From Leptospirales bacterium (GTDB taxonomy: Bacteria > Spirochaetota > Leptospiria > Leptospirales > Leptonemataceae): a DNA stretch of 64,000 bases. Positions 1 to 8,468 of the stretch are shown in pieces. The stretch is from the NCBI GenBank assembly GCA_019694685.1, contig JAIBBM010000016.1, positions 1 through 64,000 on the forward strand, written 5' to 3'. The notes under the pieces are model-generated. The model did not search any database. It was not told the origin of the DNA and saw only the letters and a program-made list of their open reading frames with translations. Each line of letters opens with the position of its first letter. Position 1 is the first letter of the stretch. The translations under genes were made by a program, and so were the position numbers.

Positions 1-112
1 TGGGCATTTTCACGACGCCGTTTCCCTCACCCGCTAGTCGACACGCGCACTTCCGCTTTCGGCACAGGACTAGAACCACCGTCCGCTTCGCGTTCGGCAC
101 GTCGCTCCCCAT

Positions 113-562
113 GGGTCGCTCCGTGGGTTCAAGTCTCACTGTACCCAGCACTACAACGCCCGCACAAAACCCGAAAGTCTCTCAGGCTGTGCAGTATGCT
201 GCAGCGCCCGGGTGCAATCCACAGCGGCGTTCGGAGCGTCCGAGCGTCGCATAAATGTGTGTCCGTGGGTTCAAGTCTTCACTGTCCCTGGCAATGCATC
301 TCCCGCACACAACCTGAAAGTCTCTAAGACTTTGCAGTTAGCTGCAGCGCCCGGGGTGCAAGCCACAGCGGCGTTCGGAGCGTCCGAGCGTCGCAACGGC
401 GTCGCGAGGATGGCTTGCATCCCGGGCGTTGCAGTTTCTTACTAAATGAGTCGCGAGAGACGTGAGGATGGACTGCATCCGGGCGATGCAGTTTTCACTG
501 CACGACGTCGCAAGAGACGTGAGGATGGACTGCATCCGGGCGTTGCAGTTTCTACTACCACT
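113..562. repeat. Palindromic tandem-repeat array, locus 1
   Basis: Two direct copies of a long unit lie at about 120-250 and 262-394, with a period of 142 bp. They share a stretch starting GTGGGTTCAAGTCT and ending GTCCGAGCGTCGC. The unit contains a short hairpin, TCGGA-GCG-TCCGA. They are followed by about three tandem copies of a 57-58 bp unit whose GAGGATGG starts fall at 406, 464 and 521. Each short unit carries a hairpin of the type ACTGCA...TGCAGT. The long unit's CTGCAGCGCCCGGGTGCA and the short unit's TGCATCCGGGCGTTGCAG are near reverse complements, so a long plus a short unit form one large imperfect inverted repeat. No gene is visible in 1-705; short reading frames here are repeat translations. 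The same sequences recur near 3.6 and 4.2 kb. Confidence 0.85.
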
Positions 563-705
563 CCCAGGGACGTAAACACTCGCTGAATAATTGACTGATC
601 AGTATTCTCTTAGGAACCACTCTGCTCTTATGTATGCAAAATTGCCTATTCCTTCCAGAACCTAAAACGCATTGACCTTTGGCAGCAAGGCTCCAGACTC
701 CATTC

Positions 706-1551
706 ATGAAATGGCAAAAGCGGCGGATGCAGGCAGTCCCACTTCTGCTTCTCCGCACCCTCTTTGTCCATTGCGCAACAGAAATCCCGCCGGCAAATCG
801 TAACTGCAACGCCGCGCAAGCCACGGCCGATCTGACGCGGCTCGAGACGGATCCGTCCGCTCCCGCGGACAATCGACTGGGTGACTACTTGCTCGCGCAA
901 GATCCGACGATCGCTCGCCGTGCTCGTGATATTTTAAAAAAGCGAATATTTATCGAAAACAGACAGTATCTTGTCCCACCCGCGTCCAACGGTCCGGCGC
1001 CTACGCGCCGTGACGGTCTCTTTGGCCTGAGCCATCTTGCGGAAACGAACGGACTGGATTCGCAGACGCAGGTCGCTTTCGGGCATGGCCTGAATGATGG
1101 CACGGCGGAAAACAGATACCGCACCATGCAGTTTCTAGATGCGCTCGGAAGAAAAGCAGAACCCCTCAAAGAACAAATTGCATCACTTTTTCGAGACCCG
1201 GATTCGCGTGTAGCAAACCTGACCGAATTTATGACTGCGCGATTCAGTTCAGAGAGATTCGTCCCGCGCCAGCGAATTCATGAAATCCTTGGCAAATCGG
1301 ATGACCACGTAATCGTCTACGGCACGACGTGGTGCGGGTGGATTCAAAAGCAACTCGCTGGATTGAAAGTGGGAGGCATCAAACATGAGCTTCTGGATGC
1401 GGCAAATCACGAGCGCAATCTGGAAGCGACCGTGCTTGCTTTGAACTACACCGAGACGAGCACCGGGAGTGAGGATCAGTGCACAGGATATCCAACAATC
1501 GTATATAAATATAAAGCTTATGTTGGCTATCGCCCTGATATCGAGAAATGA
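706..1551 (+). CDS. Exported HEAT-like/glutaredoxin-like protein
   Basis: The chosen ATG at 706 gives MKWQKRR followed by a hydrophobic stretch, which suits a signal peptide; a TTG at 679 and an ATG at 727 are alternatives. The middle (roughly residues 40-190) is helical, with HEAT-like segments around 'DPTIARRARDILKKR' and 'FLDALGRKAEPLKEQ'. The last 90 residues resemble the thioredoxin/glutaredoxin fold: 'HVIVYGTTWCGW' at the redox site and 'GYPTIVYKYKAYVGY' at the cis-proline site. The second redox cysteine is missing (C-G-W-I), so a CxxC dithiol mechanism is unlikely. The stop overlaps the next start as ATGA, which suggests translational coupling to the adenylate cyclase. Function is unknown; a periplasmic thiol or binding role is an inference. 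Confidence 0.6.
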   Translation: MKWQKRRMQAVPLLLLRTLFVHCATEIPPANRNCNAAQATADLTRLETDPSAPADNRLGDYLLAQDPTIARRARDILKKRIFIENRQYLVPPASNGPAPTRRDGLFGLSHLAETNGLDSQTQVAFGHGLNDGTAENRYRTMQFLDALGRKAEPLKEQIASLFRDPDSRVANLTEFMTARFSSERFVPRQRIHEILGKSDDHVIVYGTTWCGWIQKQLAGLKVGGIKHELLDAANHERNLEATVLALNYTETSTGSEDQCTGYPTIVYKYKAYVGYRPDIEK

Positions 1552-3578
1552 TGTTGCGTGCTGTGGCTTTCAGCGTTCTGGTGATTAGCGCCGTCAATGC
1601 TTTCGGATGCACGCACCACCAGACGATTATCGATCTGACTTCGAAAGTTGAGGTATTAACGAATGAACAACCTGAACCATTCTGGACGCAATTGTCCAAA
1701 CACGACAATGCATTCCTGGTTGAGAAGCCGGAACCGCGTATTCGAATATTTCGGGTCGCATTGCCAAAAAGCGTTCCGCCCGAACCGGTTTTGCACATGC
1801 CGCTGGTCCATCAAAGCTTCGAGATCTATCAGGACGGAAGATTAATTTACTCTTACGGTTCGATGAATGGCGCTGGAGTAATTCCGTGGCGTTCGCACAT
1901 CGTACCCCTCCTCACATGGGAAGATCACAGCGAAGTCACGTTAAGGGTCTTCTCGAGAGTGCGACCCGTTGGCGCCGCGAATATATACGTTGGGAGCAAA
2001 TCAGATGTTGTCCTCGTTATGCTTGAGCGCGATCTGGCAAAGCTTTTGCTGTCCGCTATTTACTTTGTTGTGGGGCTGATTTCCCTGCTGGCTTTCTTTC
2101 GCACGAACCACCAACCAGTATTCCTTGCGTTTGGCATTTTTACGCTGCTCTTCAGTGCCTATGCAGTCTCAAACCGCACAAACGAAGTCCAACATCTTCT
2201 CCTGGATGCCCCTCGGTTCTGGATGTATTTGGAATTTGCATGTCTGTACACGCTGGCGCCCGCGGGCCTGTGGTTCCTGAGTCATGTTCTCCCGCGCGTC
2301 AGCCGGGGGCTTCGCCTGATCATTGTTTTGAACCTCGCATTTGCCGCAGGATCCTGGTTCCTCCATTTCACCATTGGCCTCGATATCGTTGCGACTGTCC
2401 TGCCCGGATTGATGATTGCGCTGGCAACGTCCGCCTTTGGCCTCGCAGAATGCATTCGCGGAGCGATAGCCGGCGACCGCACGAGTCGTCTTCTCGTGCT
2501 CGCGATCACGTGTTTCGCCGCATGCGCAGTTTTCGATTCTCTCGTGTTTGCTTTTGCGTTCGCTATCAGTAAGTTTGTGCGCTGGAACGTACAAACCACC
2601 CCCATTGGCTTTCTGATCCTTTGTGGAACTCTGAGCTATATAGTCGGGAACCGCTATGTGGAAGATCGCAAGAAGGCGGAACTCATATTGATTGAAACGC
2701 AAAAGAACCTCATTCGGTCCTATCAACGCTTCGTACCCGAACAACTATTCTCGCTCATGAACCGCGACAGCGTAATCGATGTCCAGCTGGGGGACGCTTC
2801 ACAGCGCGAAATGAGTATTCTCTTTTCTGATATCAGATCCTACACAACTATCTCAGAAGCACTCGGGCCAACCGAAAACTTTGCGTTCTTGAACGGTTTG
2901 ATGCGCATTACAGGTCCCGTGATACGCAATCACGGCGGTTTCATTGATAAGTTCATCGGAGATGCAATCATGGCGCTTTTTCCTGGACCGGCGGACGACG
3001 CATTGAACGGCGCGATCGGCATGAAGCGCGCAATTGAAGGTTATAACGCGGAACGCAGGGCTCAGGGACAGCCCCCTGTCTCCATGGGAATTGGCCTCAA
3101 CACCGGCAGAGTAATTCTCGGAACCCTGGGTGAAGCCGAGAGAATGGACAGTACTGTTATCAGCGATACGGTAAACCTGGCTTCGCGGGTCGAAGGACTG
3201 ACGAAATACTATGGAGTTGCGCTTTTGATCACGCATCACACCCTCGTGCGGTTAAGCGATCCAACACGCTATCAATACCGGCTGGTCGATCGTGTCGTCG
3301 TTAAAGGAAAAACAGAAGCTGTTTCGATTTTTGAAATCTTCGACGGGGATGCAGACAGAGAGACAATTGTCAAGATCAATACCCAGGTCGATTTCGAAAG
3401 AGGTGTTCAGGAATACCACGCCAGGAACTTCTCAGTGGCCCGGGAATTTTTTCAAAAAGTAATCCGGACAAATCCGAATGACCAGGTTGCCAACATCTAC
3501 CTCAGCAGGTCTGAACATTTTGCGAAGCATGGCGTACCCGTAGACTGGGAAGGAATCTCGATTATGGAGGGAAAGTGA
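1548..3578 (+). CDS. 7TM-receptor class III adenylate cyclase
   Basis: A predicted inner-membrane receptor making cAMP. It begins with a signal sequence with possible lipobox cysteine (about residue 21), then an extracytoplasmic jelly-roll-like domain (about 40-160) and seven membrane helices (about 165-370), in the manner of 7TMR-DISM receptors. A short helix carrying 'YQRFVPEQLFSLM' leads to the cyclase domain (about 420-600). Metal-binding aspartates are in 'FSDIRSY' and 'IGDAIMALF'. Lysine in 'IDKFIGD' and threonine in 'STVISDTVN' are the ATP-selecting type, and the N-x3-R catalytic pair is in 'VNLASR'. A TPR-like tail ('EYHARNFSVAREFFQKV') follows. It is closely similar in layout to the protein at 5594-7645. 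The stop is next to a degenerate copy of the palindromic repeat. Confidence 0.9.
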   Translation: MMLRAVAFSVLVISAVNAFGCTHHQTIIDLTSKVEVLTNEQPEPFWTQLSKHDNAFLVEKPEPRIRIFRVALPKSVPPEPVLHMPLVHQSFEIYQDGRLIYSYGSMNGAGVIPWRSHIVPLLTWEDHSEVTLRVFSRVRPVGAANIYVGSKSDVVLVMLERDLAKLLLSAIYFVVGLISLLAFFRTNHQPVFLAFGIFTLLFSAYAVSNRTNEVQHLLLDAPRFWMYLEFACLYTLAPAGLWFLSHVLPRVSRGLRLIIVLNLAFAAGSWFLHFTIGLDIVATVLPGLMIALATSAFGLAECIRGAIAGDRTSRLLVLAITCFAACAVFDSLVFAFAFAISKFVRWNVQTTPIGFLILCGTLSYIVGNRYVEDRKKAELILIETQKNLIRSYQRFVPEQLFSLMNRDSVIDVQLGDASQREMSILFSDIRSYTTISEALGPTENFAFLNGLMRITGPVIRNHGGFIDKFIGDAIMALFPGPADDALNGAIGMKRAIEGYNAERRAQGQPPVSMGIGLNTGRVILGTLGEAERMDSTVISDTVNLASRVEGLTKYYGVALLITHHTLVRLSDPTRYQYRLVDRVVVKGKTEAVSIFEIFDGDADRETIVKINTQVDFERGVQEYHARNFSVAREFFQKVIRTNPNDQVANIYLSRSEHFAKHGVPVDWEGISIMEGK

Positions 3579-3627
3579 ATGCAGTGGCATTGCGCATTTC
3601 CACTACACGACGTCGCTAGAGACGCCT
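3579..3627. repeat. Degenerate solo copy of the short palindromic repeat
   Basis: ACACGACGTCGCTAGAGACG here matches GCACGACGTCGCAAGAGACG at about 500-519 with only two differences, and the preceding 25 bp are recognisably related to the same 57-bp unit. It begins at the stop codon of the cyclase and overlaps the last codons of the convergent SRPBCC gene, so the repeat contributes that protein's C-terminus. Confidence 0.7.
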
Positions 3628-4073
3628 TTCTCAAGAAGCTGTTTCAGATTGCCCAGCGCATGCGCGGATTCGCGTCTGATTTTGAACCGCATGAAGATGG
3701 TGTTGGCCAATATCAGAAATGGACTGGTCATGGTGTAATTCAGAGTCCTTTTGAAGCGCGCGCCGGCCGAGTTCTTCTCCGTTTCATATTTCAATTGAAT
3801 CGTGACGCCCTGGTCACTGCTTGCTGTGGCAACCCATAGACGAGGTCTGTCGCATTCTGTTACGATCCACTGGAGTTTCCCCTCTCTGCCGCCTGCTTTG
3901 ATTTCTTCTGAAAACGTTTCCCCTTTTTTCAAAGGACGATCCGCTCCAGGAGCAAGGTGGCGAGAAGACGGATGCCATCTGGGCCATAGGCCGGGCGAGC
4001 TCACCAGATCAAAGACCATCTCCGGCGAAATGGAAATATCAATTTCATTTACTACCGTAGTGGTCTGTTTCAT
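3603..4073 (-). CDS. SRPBCC-family protein (polyketide cyclase/START-like)
   Basis: A 156-residue single-domain protein. The opening 'VVNEIDISISPEMVFDLVSSPGLWPRWHP' region is the usual first strand and helix of the polyketide cyclase/dehydrase and lipid-transport family. The central 'TECDRPRLWVATASS' and the C-terminal helix 'ESAHALGNLKQLLEKG' also fit. Members bind hydrophobic ligands in a helix-grip cavity; the ligand cannot be told from the sequence. The last residues (VSSDVV) are encoded by a copy of the palindromic repeat, so the natural C-terminus may have been altered by repeat insertion. Convergent with the cyclase upstream. No signal peptide is seen, so it is probably cytoplasmic. 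Confidence 0.75.
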   Translation of the reverse strand: MKQTTTVVNEIDISISPEMVFDLVSSPGLWPRWHPSSRHLAPGADRPLKKGETFSEEIKAGGREGKLQWIVTECDRPRLWVATASSDQGVTIQLKYETEKNSAGARFKRTLNYTMTSPFLILANTIFMRFKIRRESAHALGNLKQLLEKGVSSDVV

Positions 4074-4157
4074 TTATAAGTTCTTCTACCGAGGTTGCAG
4101 GAAAGGCAAGCAGTATTGAAATGTCGGCAACCAATCAAGTCCATTGAATTACAAAAT

Positions 4158-4387
4158 ATATCATCTCCCGCACACAACCTGAAAAGTCTCTCAGACTCAT
4201 GCAGTACCTGCAGCGCCCGGGTGCAGTCCACAGCGGAGTTCGGAGCGTCCGAGCGTCGCTTCAGCGCGTCGCGAGGATGGACTGCATCCGGGCGTTGCAG
4301 TTTCTAACACATGAGTCGCAAGAGACGCCGAGGATGGTTTGCATCCCGGGCGCTGCAGTTTCTTACTACATGAGTTGCAAGAGACGC
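4158..4387. repeat. Palindromic repeat, locus 2 (long unit plus two short units)
   Basis: Positions 4162-4259 repeat 297-394 of locus 1 closely, from CATCTCCCGCACAC to GAGCGTCGC. Two short units follow with GAGGATGG starts at 4273 and 4330, a period of 57 bp. The left arm (AGTCTCTCAGACTCATG...CTGCAGCGCCCGGGTGCAGTCC) is near the reverse complement of the right arm (GGACTGCATCCGGGCGTTGCAG...CATGAGTCGCAAGAGAC). Locus 2 can therefore fold as one long imperfect hairpin of about 65-bp arms around a small internal hairpin, TCGGA-GCG-TCCGA. The array stops within a few bases of the DoxX gene's stop codon. The rest of 4074-4387 holds no gene that I can support. Confidence 0.85.
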
Positions 4388-4765
4388 CTACTTCACGACA
4401 AAGAGAGATTTATAGTTCTCTCTGTTCAGATATGCAAGGAAGCCGTTTGCAAGAACGAGAAAAATCGCAACTGGAAGCCCGGTGTGATCTAGAAAGATGT
4501 GCACGCACAAAATATTCACGATGATTGGTGCGATCACAACGCTTGCCAGAGTCACAAATCGACCTGAAAGAAACGCAATCCCGCAAATCAACTCAACGGA
4601 TTTGACAAGAACCATCAAATATCCGGATGCATCGATTCCTTCGTTGAAGATTTTCAAGTTACCCGTGAGTTCGGGCTTTGGATACATGTGGAAAAAGAAC
4701 GCGATCGACCCCCAGATAAAAAGTAATCCCATCAGCGTACGGACAACTATGCCAGCAATTTTCAT
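4388..4765 (-). CDS. DoxX-family membrane protein
   Basis: About 125 residues with four predicted membrane helices: 'GIVVRTLMGLLFIWGSIAFFF', 'YLMVLVKSVELICGIAFLSG', 'TLASVVIAPIIVNILCVHIF' and 'LPVAIFLVLANGFLAYLNR'. This layout, with the Glu in the second helix, is typical of the DoxX/DoxD-like superfamily. Those proteins are linked to thiosulfate:quinone oxidoreductases and to redox-stress membrane complexes, but most members have no assigned function. The ATG at 4765 was chosen because AGAGGA lies about 8 bp upstream; an ATG at 4789 would add eight residues. The stop abuts the palindromic repeat. Confidence 0.8.
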   Translation of the reverse strand: MKIAGIVVRTLMGLLFIWGSIAFFFHMYPKPELTGNLKIFNEGIDASGYLMVLVKSVELICGIAFLSGRFVTLASVVIAPIIVNILCVHIFLDHTGLPVAIFLVLANGFLAYLNRENYKSLFVVK

Positions 4766-5012
4766 TTCGAAATCCTCTACGGCAACCATTTGAAATGGAG
4801 GGCGTGCTTACAATTGTTTTGCGAGACGATTGCATGTTTTTTCCGCGTGATTCATGACTCGATTTTTCGTGCCCGGCGGCCGCCGCATAACACGCGTTAG
4901 CTTACAATCTCCTTCTCGATCACTCAAGGGGTGAAACCACAAGCAACGAGAACGCCCTGGAGGACTTTTTTTGATTGCACGCAAGGCGCAAACGCATGGC
5001 CAATGAAACACG

Positions 5013-5558
5013 ATGACATCTCGTGCAGCCGCCGTTTTCCCCCTGTTCTTCTTTCTGCTGAAGGTTTATCAGTACAGGATGCCTGCAGATCAGGCACAAA
5101 TTCTATGGTGGTGCACAATTTCCAATCTCGGACTCGGGCTATCCATGCTTCTCGGTTTCGCGCGAGGCGTCTGGATTTTTTCATTCATGTTGATACTGGG
5201 AACTCCCATCTGGCTTCTAGATGTATGGGCCACAGGCGATTTCACCATCTATTCCGTATTCACGCATGTGATCAGCCCCGCTCTTGGAATTTATAGCGTA
5301 AGGAAATTGTCGGTACCGCGCGGAATCTGGTGGCAGGGAATGATCTACTACTTCTCTCTCATTCTCATCGCGCGAGCCCTTACACCGCCGGCTCTGAACG
5401 TAAACCTCGCACACGACGTTTACGCCGCGGCAAAACCTTTCATTCAGAATTACTGGCTGTATACGGCGATGAATTCTATTCTGCTTGCTACGTCACTTTA
5501 TGTTCTGGGAAGGTTAGCCAGCCAGAGGTTTCCTCTAGCGCGAGGCCCTCGCACATAA
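5013..5558 (+). CDS. Polytopic membrane protein of unknown function
   Basis: 181 residues with about five or six hydrophobic segments, such as 'AAAVFPLFFFLLKVYQY', 'GLGLSMLLGFARGVWIFSF' and 'GMIYYFSLILIARALTPP'. Conserved-looking polar residues include 'DVWATGD' and 'THVISPALGIY'. I do not recognise the family. The start has no clear ribosome-binding site, so it could lie elsewhere. The gene sits between two GTTAG-containing inverted-repeat sequences, near 4897 and 5562, which look like cassette borders; see the findings. Confidence 0.6.
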   Translation: MTSRAAAVFPLFFFLLKVYQYRMPADQAQILWWCTISNLGLGLSMLLGFARGVWIFSFMLILGTPIWLLDVWATGDFTIYSVFTHVISPALGIYSVRKLSVPRGIWWQGMIYYFSLILIARALTPPALNVNLAHDVYAAAKPFIQNYWLYTAMNSILLATSLYVLGRLASQRFPLARGPRT

Positions 5559-5593
5559 CGTTAGGCGACTCACTCTGACTTTTCACCCTGACT

Positions 5594-7645
5594 TTATTTA
5601 CAAATACTTACGTAATATTTCGCTGCCTCATCCAGGGGATTGACCGCGAGGACTTTGCCAAAATAAGAGCGAGCCTCTTCCAACTGCCCGTTCAAATGAC
5701 TGAAGACACCGTGCTCAAAATCTGATCGCGTTGACTTTCGCAATTCAAACTCCGCGGCTGGAAGCCCATCGAGGATTTCAAGCAAGGTAACGTTGTTGCT
5801 CTTGCCTTTCATGGAAAAAGAACCAAGCAATCGGAGGGAATAGTCCTGAGGATTTGCAAGTTCGCGGAATGTTGTTTCACTGATGATGGTTCCAACGCCG
5901 TACGCCTTTGTGAGTCCCTCCATACGCGACGCCTGGTTCACAGCGTCCGAAATCACCGTCACTTCCATCCTCTCATCGCCGCCTATCGTTCCGAACATCA
6001 GGTTTCCTGTGTGAATGCCAATCCCGATGCTGATCGGTCGAAAACCTCTTTCCTCCCTGTGAAGGTTGAACTCATGCAGGGCCTTCTGCATTTCTACCGC
6101 GGCGCGAACCGCACCTTCCGGGGACTGCGGGAACAAAGCCATGATCGCATCCCCGATGTATTTATCGATGGACCCACCGTTGCGTTGAATGATGGGATTC
6201 ATGCGCCGGAGATAGGAATTCAGGAAATCAAAATTTTCGCGCGGCGTCATGGTCTCAGAAAGTTCAGTGAAAGATCGAATATCAGAAAATAGAACCGTCA
6301 TCGTTTTTTGAACGGAATCGCCCAGCTTCACTTCCAGAATTGAATTGCGACCGAGTATACCCAGAAACTCCCCGGGCACCATTCGCGCGTACGCGCGAGT
6401 CAAATCGGTCTGCCTCTCCAGCGAATGCGATTTCTCTTCCAGCAACTGCCTCTGTGCAGTCTCCGTCTGGCGCCGCATAATATTCATTCTGTCTGCCAGA
6501 CCGAGCGAAAGAAGAGTCACTTCCAGTGCCGAACCCAGCTGCATTCCATACTGCGAAACAAACGTCACTGGAATGGCCCCGAATGTTTTTAGCGCGTAAA
6601 GTACCGCGCCAACGATGAGCAACAAAAAAGCAGTCATGTAATACCGCGCAGGACGAAATCCGGCGCGCAAACTCAAGCTACCCGCGACCAGAGCACACTT
6701 GCTTGCAGCAAGACCAAGACAAACGACCATCACGGCCGAATGAGTCAGATTCAGAAACAACGCCAGGGGAGACGCAAGACACGCCAAATAGATCAAGACC
6801 GTAATGACCTGGTCGAGGCGCGGAGCGTGAGCCCGAGTGTTCAAGAAATGACGGGTGAAAATCAGAGTGCTGGCTTCCAGAGCACCGGCGAGGACTGGAT
6901 TCATTTTGCGTGCGAGAGTTGTCCAGTTCGGCCAGAGATATTCGTATGCAAAGCCATACTGCGAAAACAAGAAGAATCCAAAGACTGTAATGTAAATAAC
7001 GTAGTAGAAGTATCCTCTCTCCCGGAGCGAAAGAAATAGAAAGAGGTTGTAGGCCGCCATGACAATCAAGATGCCGTAGTAAGCTCCGAGTGCCATCTGT
7101 TCATCATGATCGGCTGAGTGAAAAGCCTCCGGAGACCACACGGCAAGAGGGATCTGCATGCTGTCTTCGTTTTGAACGCGTAAATAGTAAGTCGTAGAAG
7201 CCGGTTTGATTTTGTAGACGAACGTGCGATGTTCCATGTCGCGAGTGGAAAACGGAAACTGAGTTCCAGTTTGTGATACGAGTCTCTCTTCTTCAAAGAG
7301 TTCTATGTGATCAATCAGAGGGAAAGCTACCTGCAGAAACCACAGATTTTCATTGGAACGATTTTCAAGGCGCGCCCGAATCCAGTATGTGGAATGAGTG
7401 AAACCAAAGCTCAAAACATCAGAGGAACCAGGGCGAAAACGGAGTCGCGCCGATCCACTTTTTACATCGTGGATAGTCAACTGTCCGGACGCATCCTCAA
7501 GCACGTCGACCTCACGACCCAGCTGACGATGGCGAAGATCGCTTGTAAGAATGATGGGGCGCTCCTCCGTAGAAACCGGATCAGCTTGCACCCGGCCAGC
7601 CAGAGCAAAGATGGTCAGTGAGATAACCAGAACCCTGCGAACCAC
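5594..7645 (-). CDS. 7TMR-DISM adenylate cyclase
   Basis: A complete 7TMR-DISM receptor with cyclase output. Residues 1-21 are a signal peptide ending near 'VQA'. Residues about 40-180 form the extracellular DISM2-type domain ('STYWIRARLENRSNENLWFL'), and about 185-390 the seven-helix domain. A coiled linker follows, with 'RMVPGEFLGIL' before the cyclase domain (about 430-620). Metal aspartates are in 'FSDIRSFT' and 'IGDAIMALF'. Lysine in 'IDKYIGD' and threonine in 'VTVISDAVN' favour ATP, and 'VNQASR' carries the Asn and Arg. The C-terminus is TPR-like. The GTG start follows no strong ribosome-binding site. Likely signal: an unknown extracellular ligand. It is a paralogue of 1548-3578. Confidence 0.93.
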   Translation of the reverse strand: MVRRVLVISLTIFALAGRVQADPVSTEERPIILTSDLRHRQLGREVDVLEDASGQLTIHDVKSGSARLRFRPGSSDVLSFGFTHSTYWIRARLENRSNENLWFLQVAFPLIDHIELFEEERLVSQTGTQFPFSTRDMEHRTFVYKIKPASTTYYLRVQNEDSMQIPLAVWSPEAFHSADHDEQMALGAYYGILIVMAAYNLFLFLSLRERGYFYYVIYITVFGFFLFSQYGFAYEYLWPNWTTLARKMNPVLAGALEASTLIFTRHFLNTRAHAPRLDQVITVLIYLACLASPLALFLNLTHSAVMVVCLGLAASKCALVAGSLSLRAGFRPARYYMTAFLLLIVGAVLYALKTFGAIPVTFVSQYGMQLGSALEVTLLSLGLADRMNIMRRQTETAQRQLLEEKSHSLERQTDLTRAYARMVPGEFLGILGRNSILEVKLGDSVQKTMTVLFSDIRSFTELSETMTPRENFDFLNSYLRRMNPIIQRNGGSIDKYIGDAIMALFPQSPEGAVRAAVEMQKALHEFNLHREERGFRPISIGIGIHTGNLMFGTIGGDERMEVTVISDAVNQASRMEGLTKAYGVGTIISETTFRELANPQDYSLRLLGSFSMKGKSNNVTLLEILDGLPAAEFELRKSTRSDFEHGVFSHLNGQLEEARSYFGKVLAVNPLDEAAKYYVSICK

Positions 7646-7702
7646 ACTTTGTGTCTAGTTCTAGAACATGAAGGAGCAACCAGAATTTCGGTTTCATGAA
7701 TT

Positions 7703-7819
7703 TTATTTTGGTTCGCTGGTTGTAAATAATTCGAATCGAAAAGAAAATTCAAGTAATGAAATAGGTGTCCATCCGACTAAAGCCCGACGGAGTTCTGCTT
7801 GATACTCGATTGGAACCAT
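7703..7819 (-). other. Small open reading frame, possible gene relic
   Basis: An A+T-richer stretch between two minus-strand genes holds a 38-codon frame (MVPIEYQAELRRALVG...FTTSEPK). It remains open upstream to about 7890 without a good start codon. The amino-acid mix looks protein-like but I recognise no family. It may be the end of a decayed gene; nothing else is visible in 7646-7935. Confidence 0.25.
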
Positions 7820-7935
7820 AACGAGCCCGGTGTCTGAAAGATATTTGTATAGAAATATTACTATTTCATCCTGAGGCAGAACAGATCTCGCTCACAGAGC
7901 CAGACACGGTCGATCCAGATTCAGCCCCTGAAACA

Positions 7936-8298
7936 TCAGGCTCCCCAGAGCATCTTCGCGCCAATGGCAACCGCGAAGACACCAAAAATGCGTCGCAGCA
8001 TTTCAGGGTTGATGGAGGTCGCGAACCTCGCACCCACAAAGCCGCCCACAATGAATCCGCCTGCGATCCACATCGCCGCCGGCACGTTTACGAACCCTGC
8101 TCTGTAGTATACATACGCGGCAAGAGCTCCTATGGGAGGAACCATCGCGGCAAGAGTCGTTCCTTCCGCCTGCTGCTGGCTGAAGGCGAAAAAGAAAACC
8201 AGAACAGGTACAAGAATGATCCCTCCGCCAATTCCAATTAGACCACTGATCGTACCCGCAAAGAATCCAAGAGCCAGGAAAAGCATATTATCGTTCAT
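7936..8298 (-). CDS. Single-domain TauE/SafE-family membrane transporter
   Basis: About 120 residues from the ATG at 8298, with four membrane helices. 'GFFAGTISGLIGIGGGIILVP' is the signature of one TauE/SafE repeat. Full-length members (about 250 residues) have two such repeats; this gene encodes only one, as in the short members that probably dimerise. The family exports sulfite or sulfonates or imports other anions; the substrate cannot be told here. A GTG at 8349 would add 17 residues without a membrane segment. C-terminus 'IGAKMLWGA' ends normally, so it need not be truncated. Confidence 0.75.
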   Translation of the reverse strand: MNDNMLFLALGFFAGTISGLIGIGGGIILVPVLVFFFAFSQQQAEGTTLAAMVPPIGALAAYVYYRAGFVNVPAAMWIAGGFIVGGFVGARFATSINPEMLRRIFGVFAVAIGAKMLWGA

Positions 8299-8468
8299 GT
8301 AAGCTATACGGCTGTTGCCATGCGAAAGCGACAGGATTTTAGGGTTCACGCATCGACGGCCGGTTCGGTCGCAATTGCCACAGGGAAGCTGCGTGGCACG
8401 GCCTGAAATCCTTGGACAAAATGAACGTTCGCCTTCGCCTTACCCTCGCTAAATATTAAAGAGAGTCG

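Noticed and set aside
113..562. CRISPR array
   Set aside because: Units follow one another without unique spacers, and no cas gene is near. Period and palindromes fit a repeat element instead.
2169..2744. Minus-strand gene inside the first cyclase
   Set aside because: Shadow frame of low complexity and mixed charge opposite a well-conserved membrane domain.
3579..3839. Plus-strand gene at 3579-3839
   Set aside because: It begins in a repeat and is antisense to the better supported SRPBCC gene.
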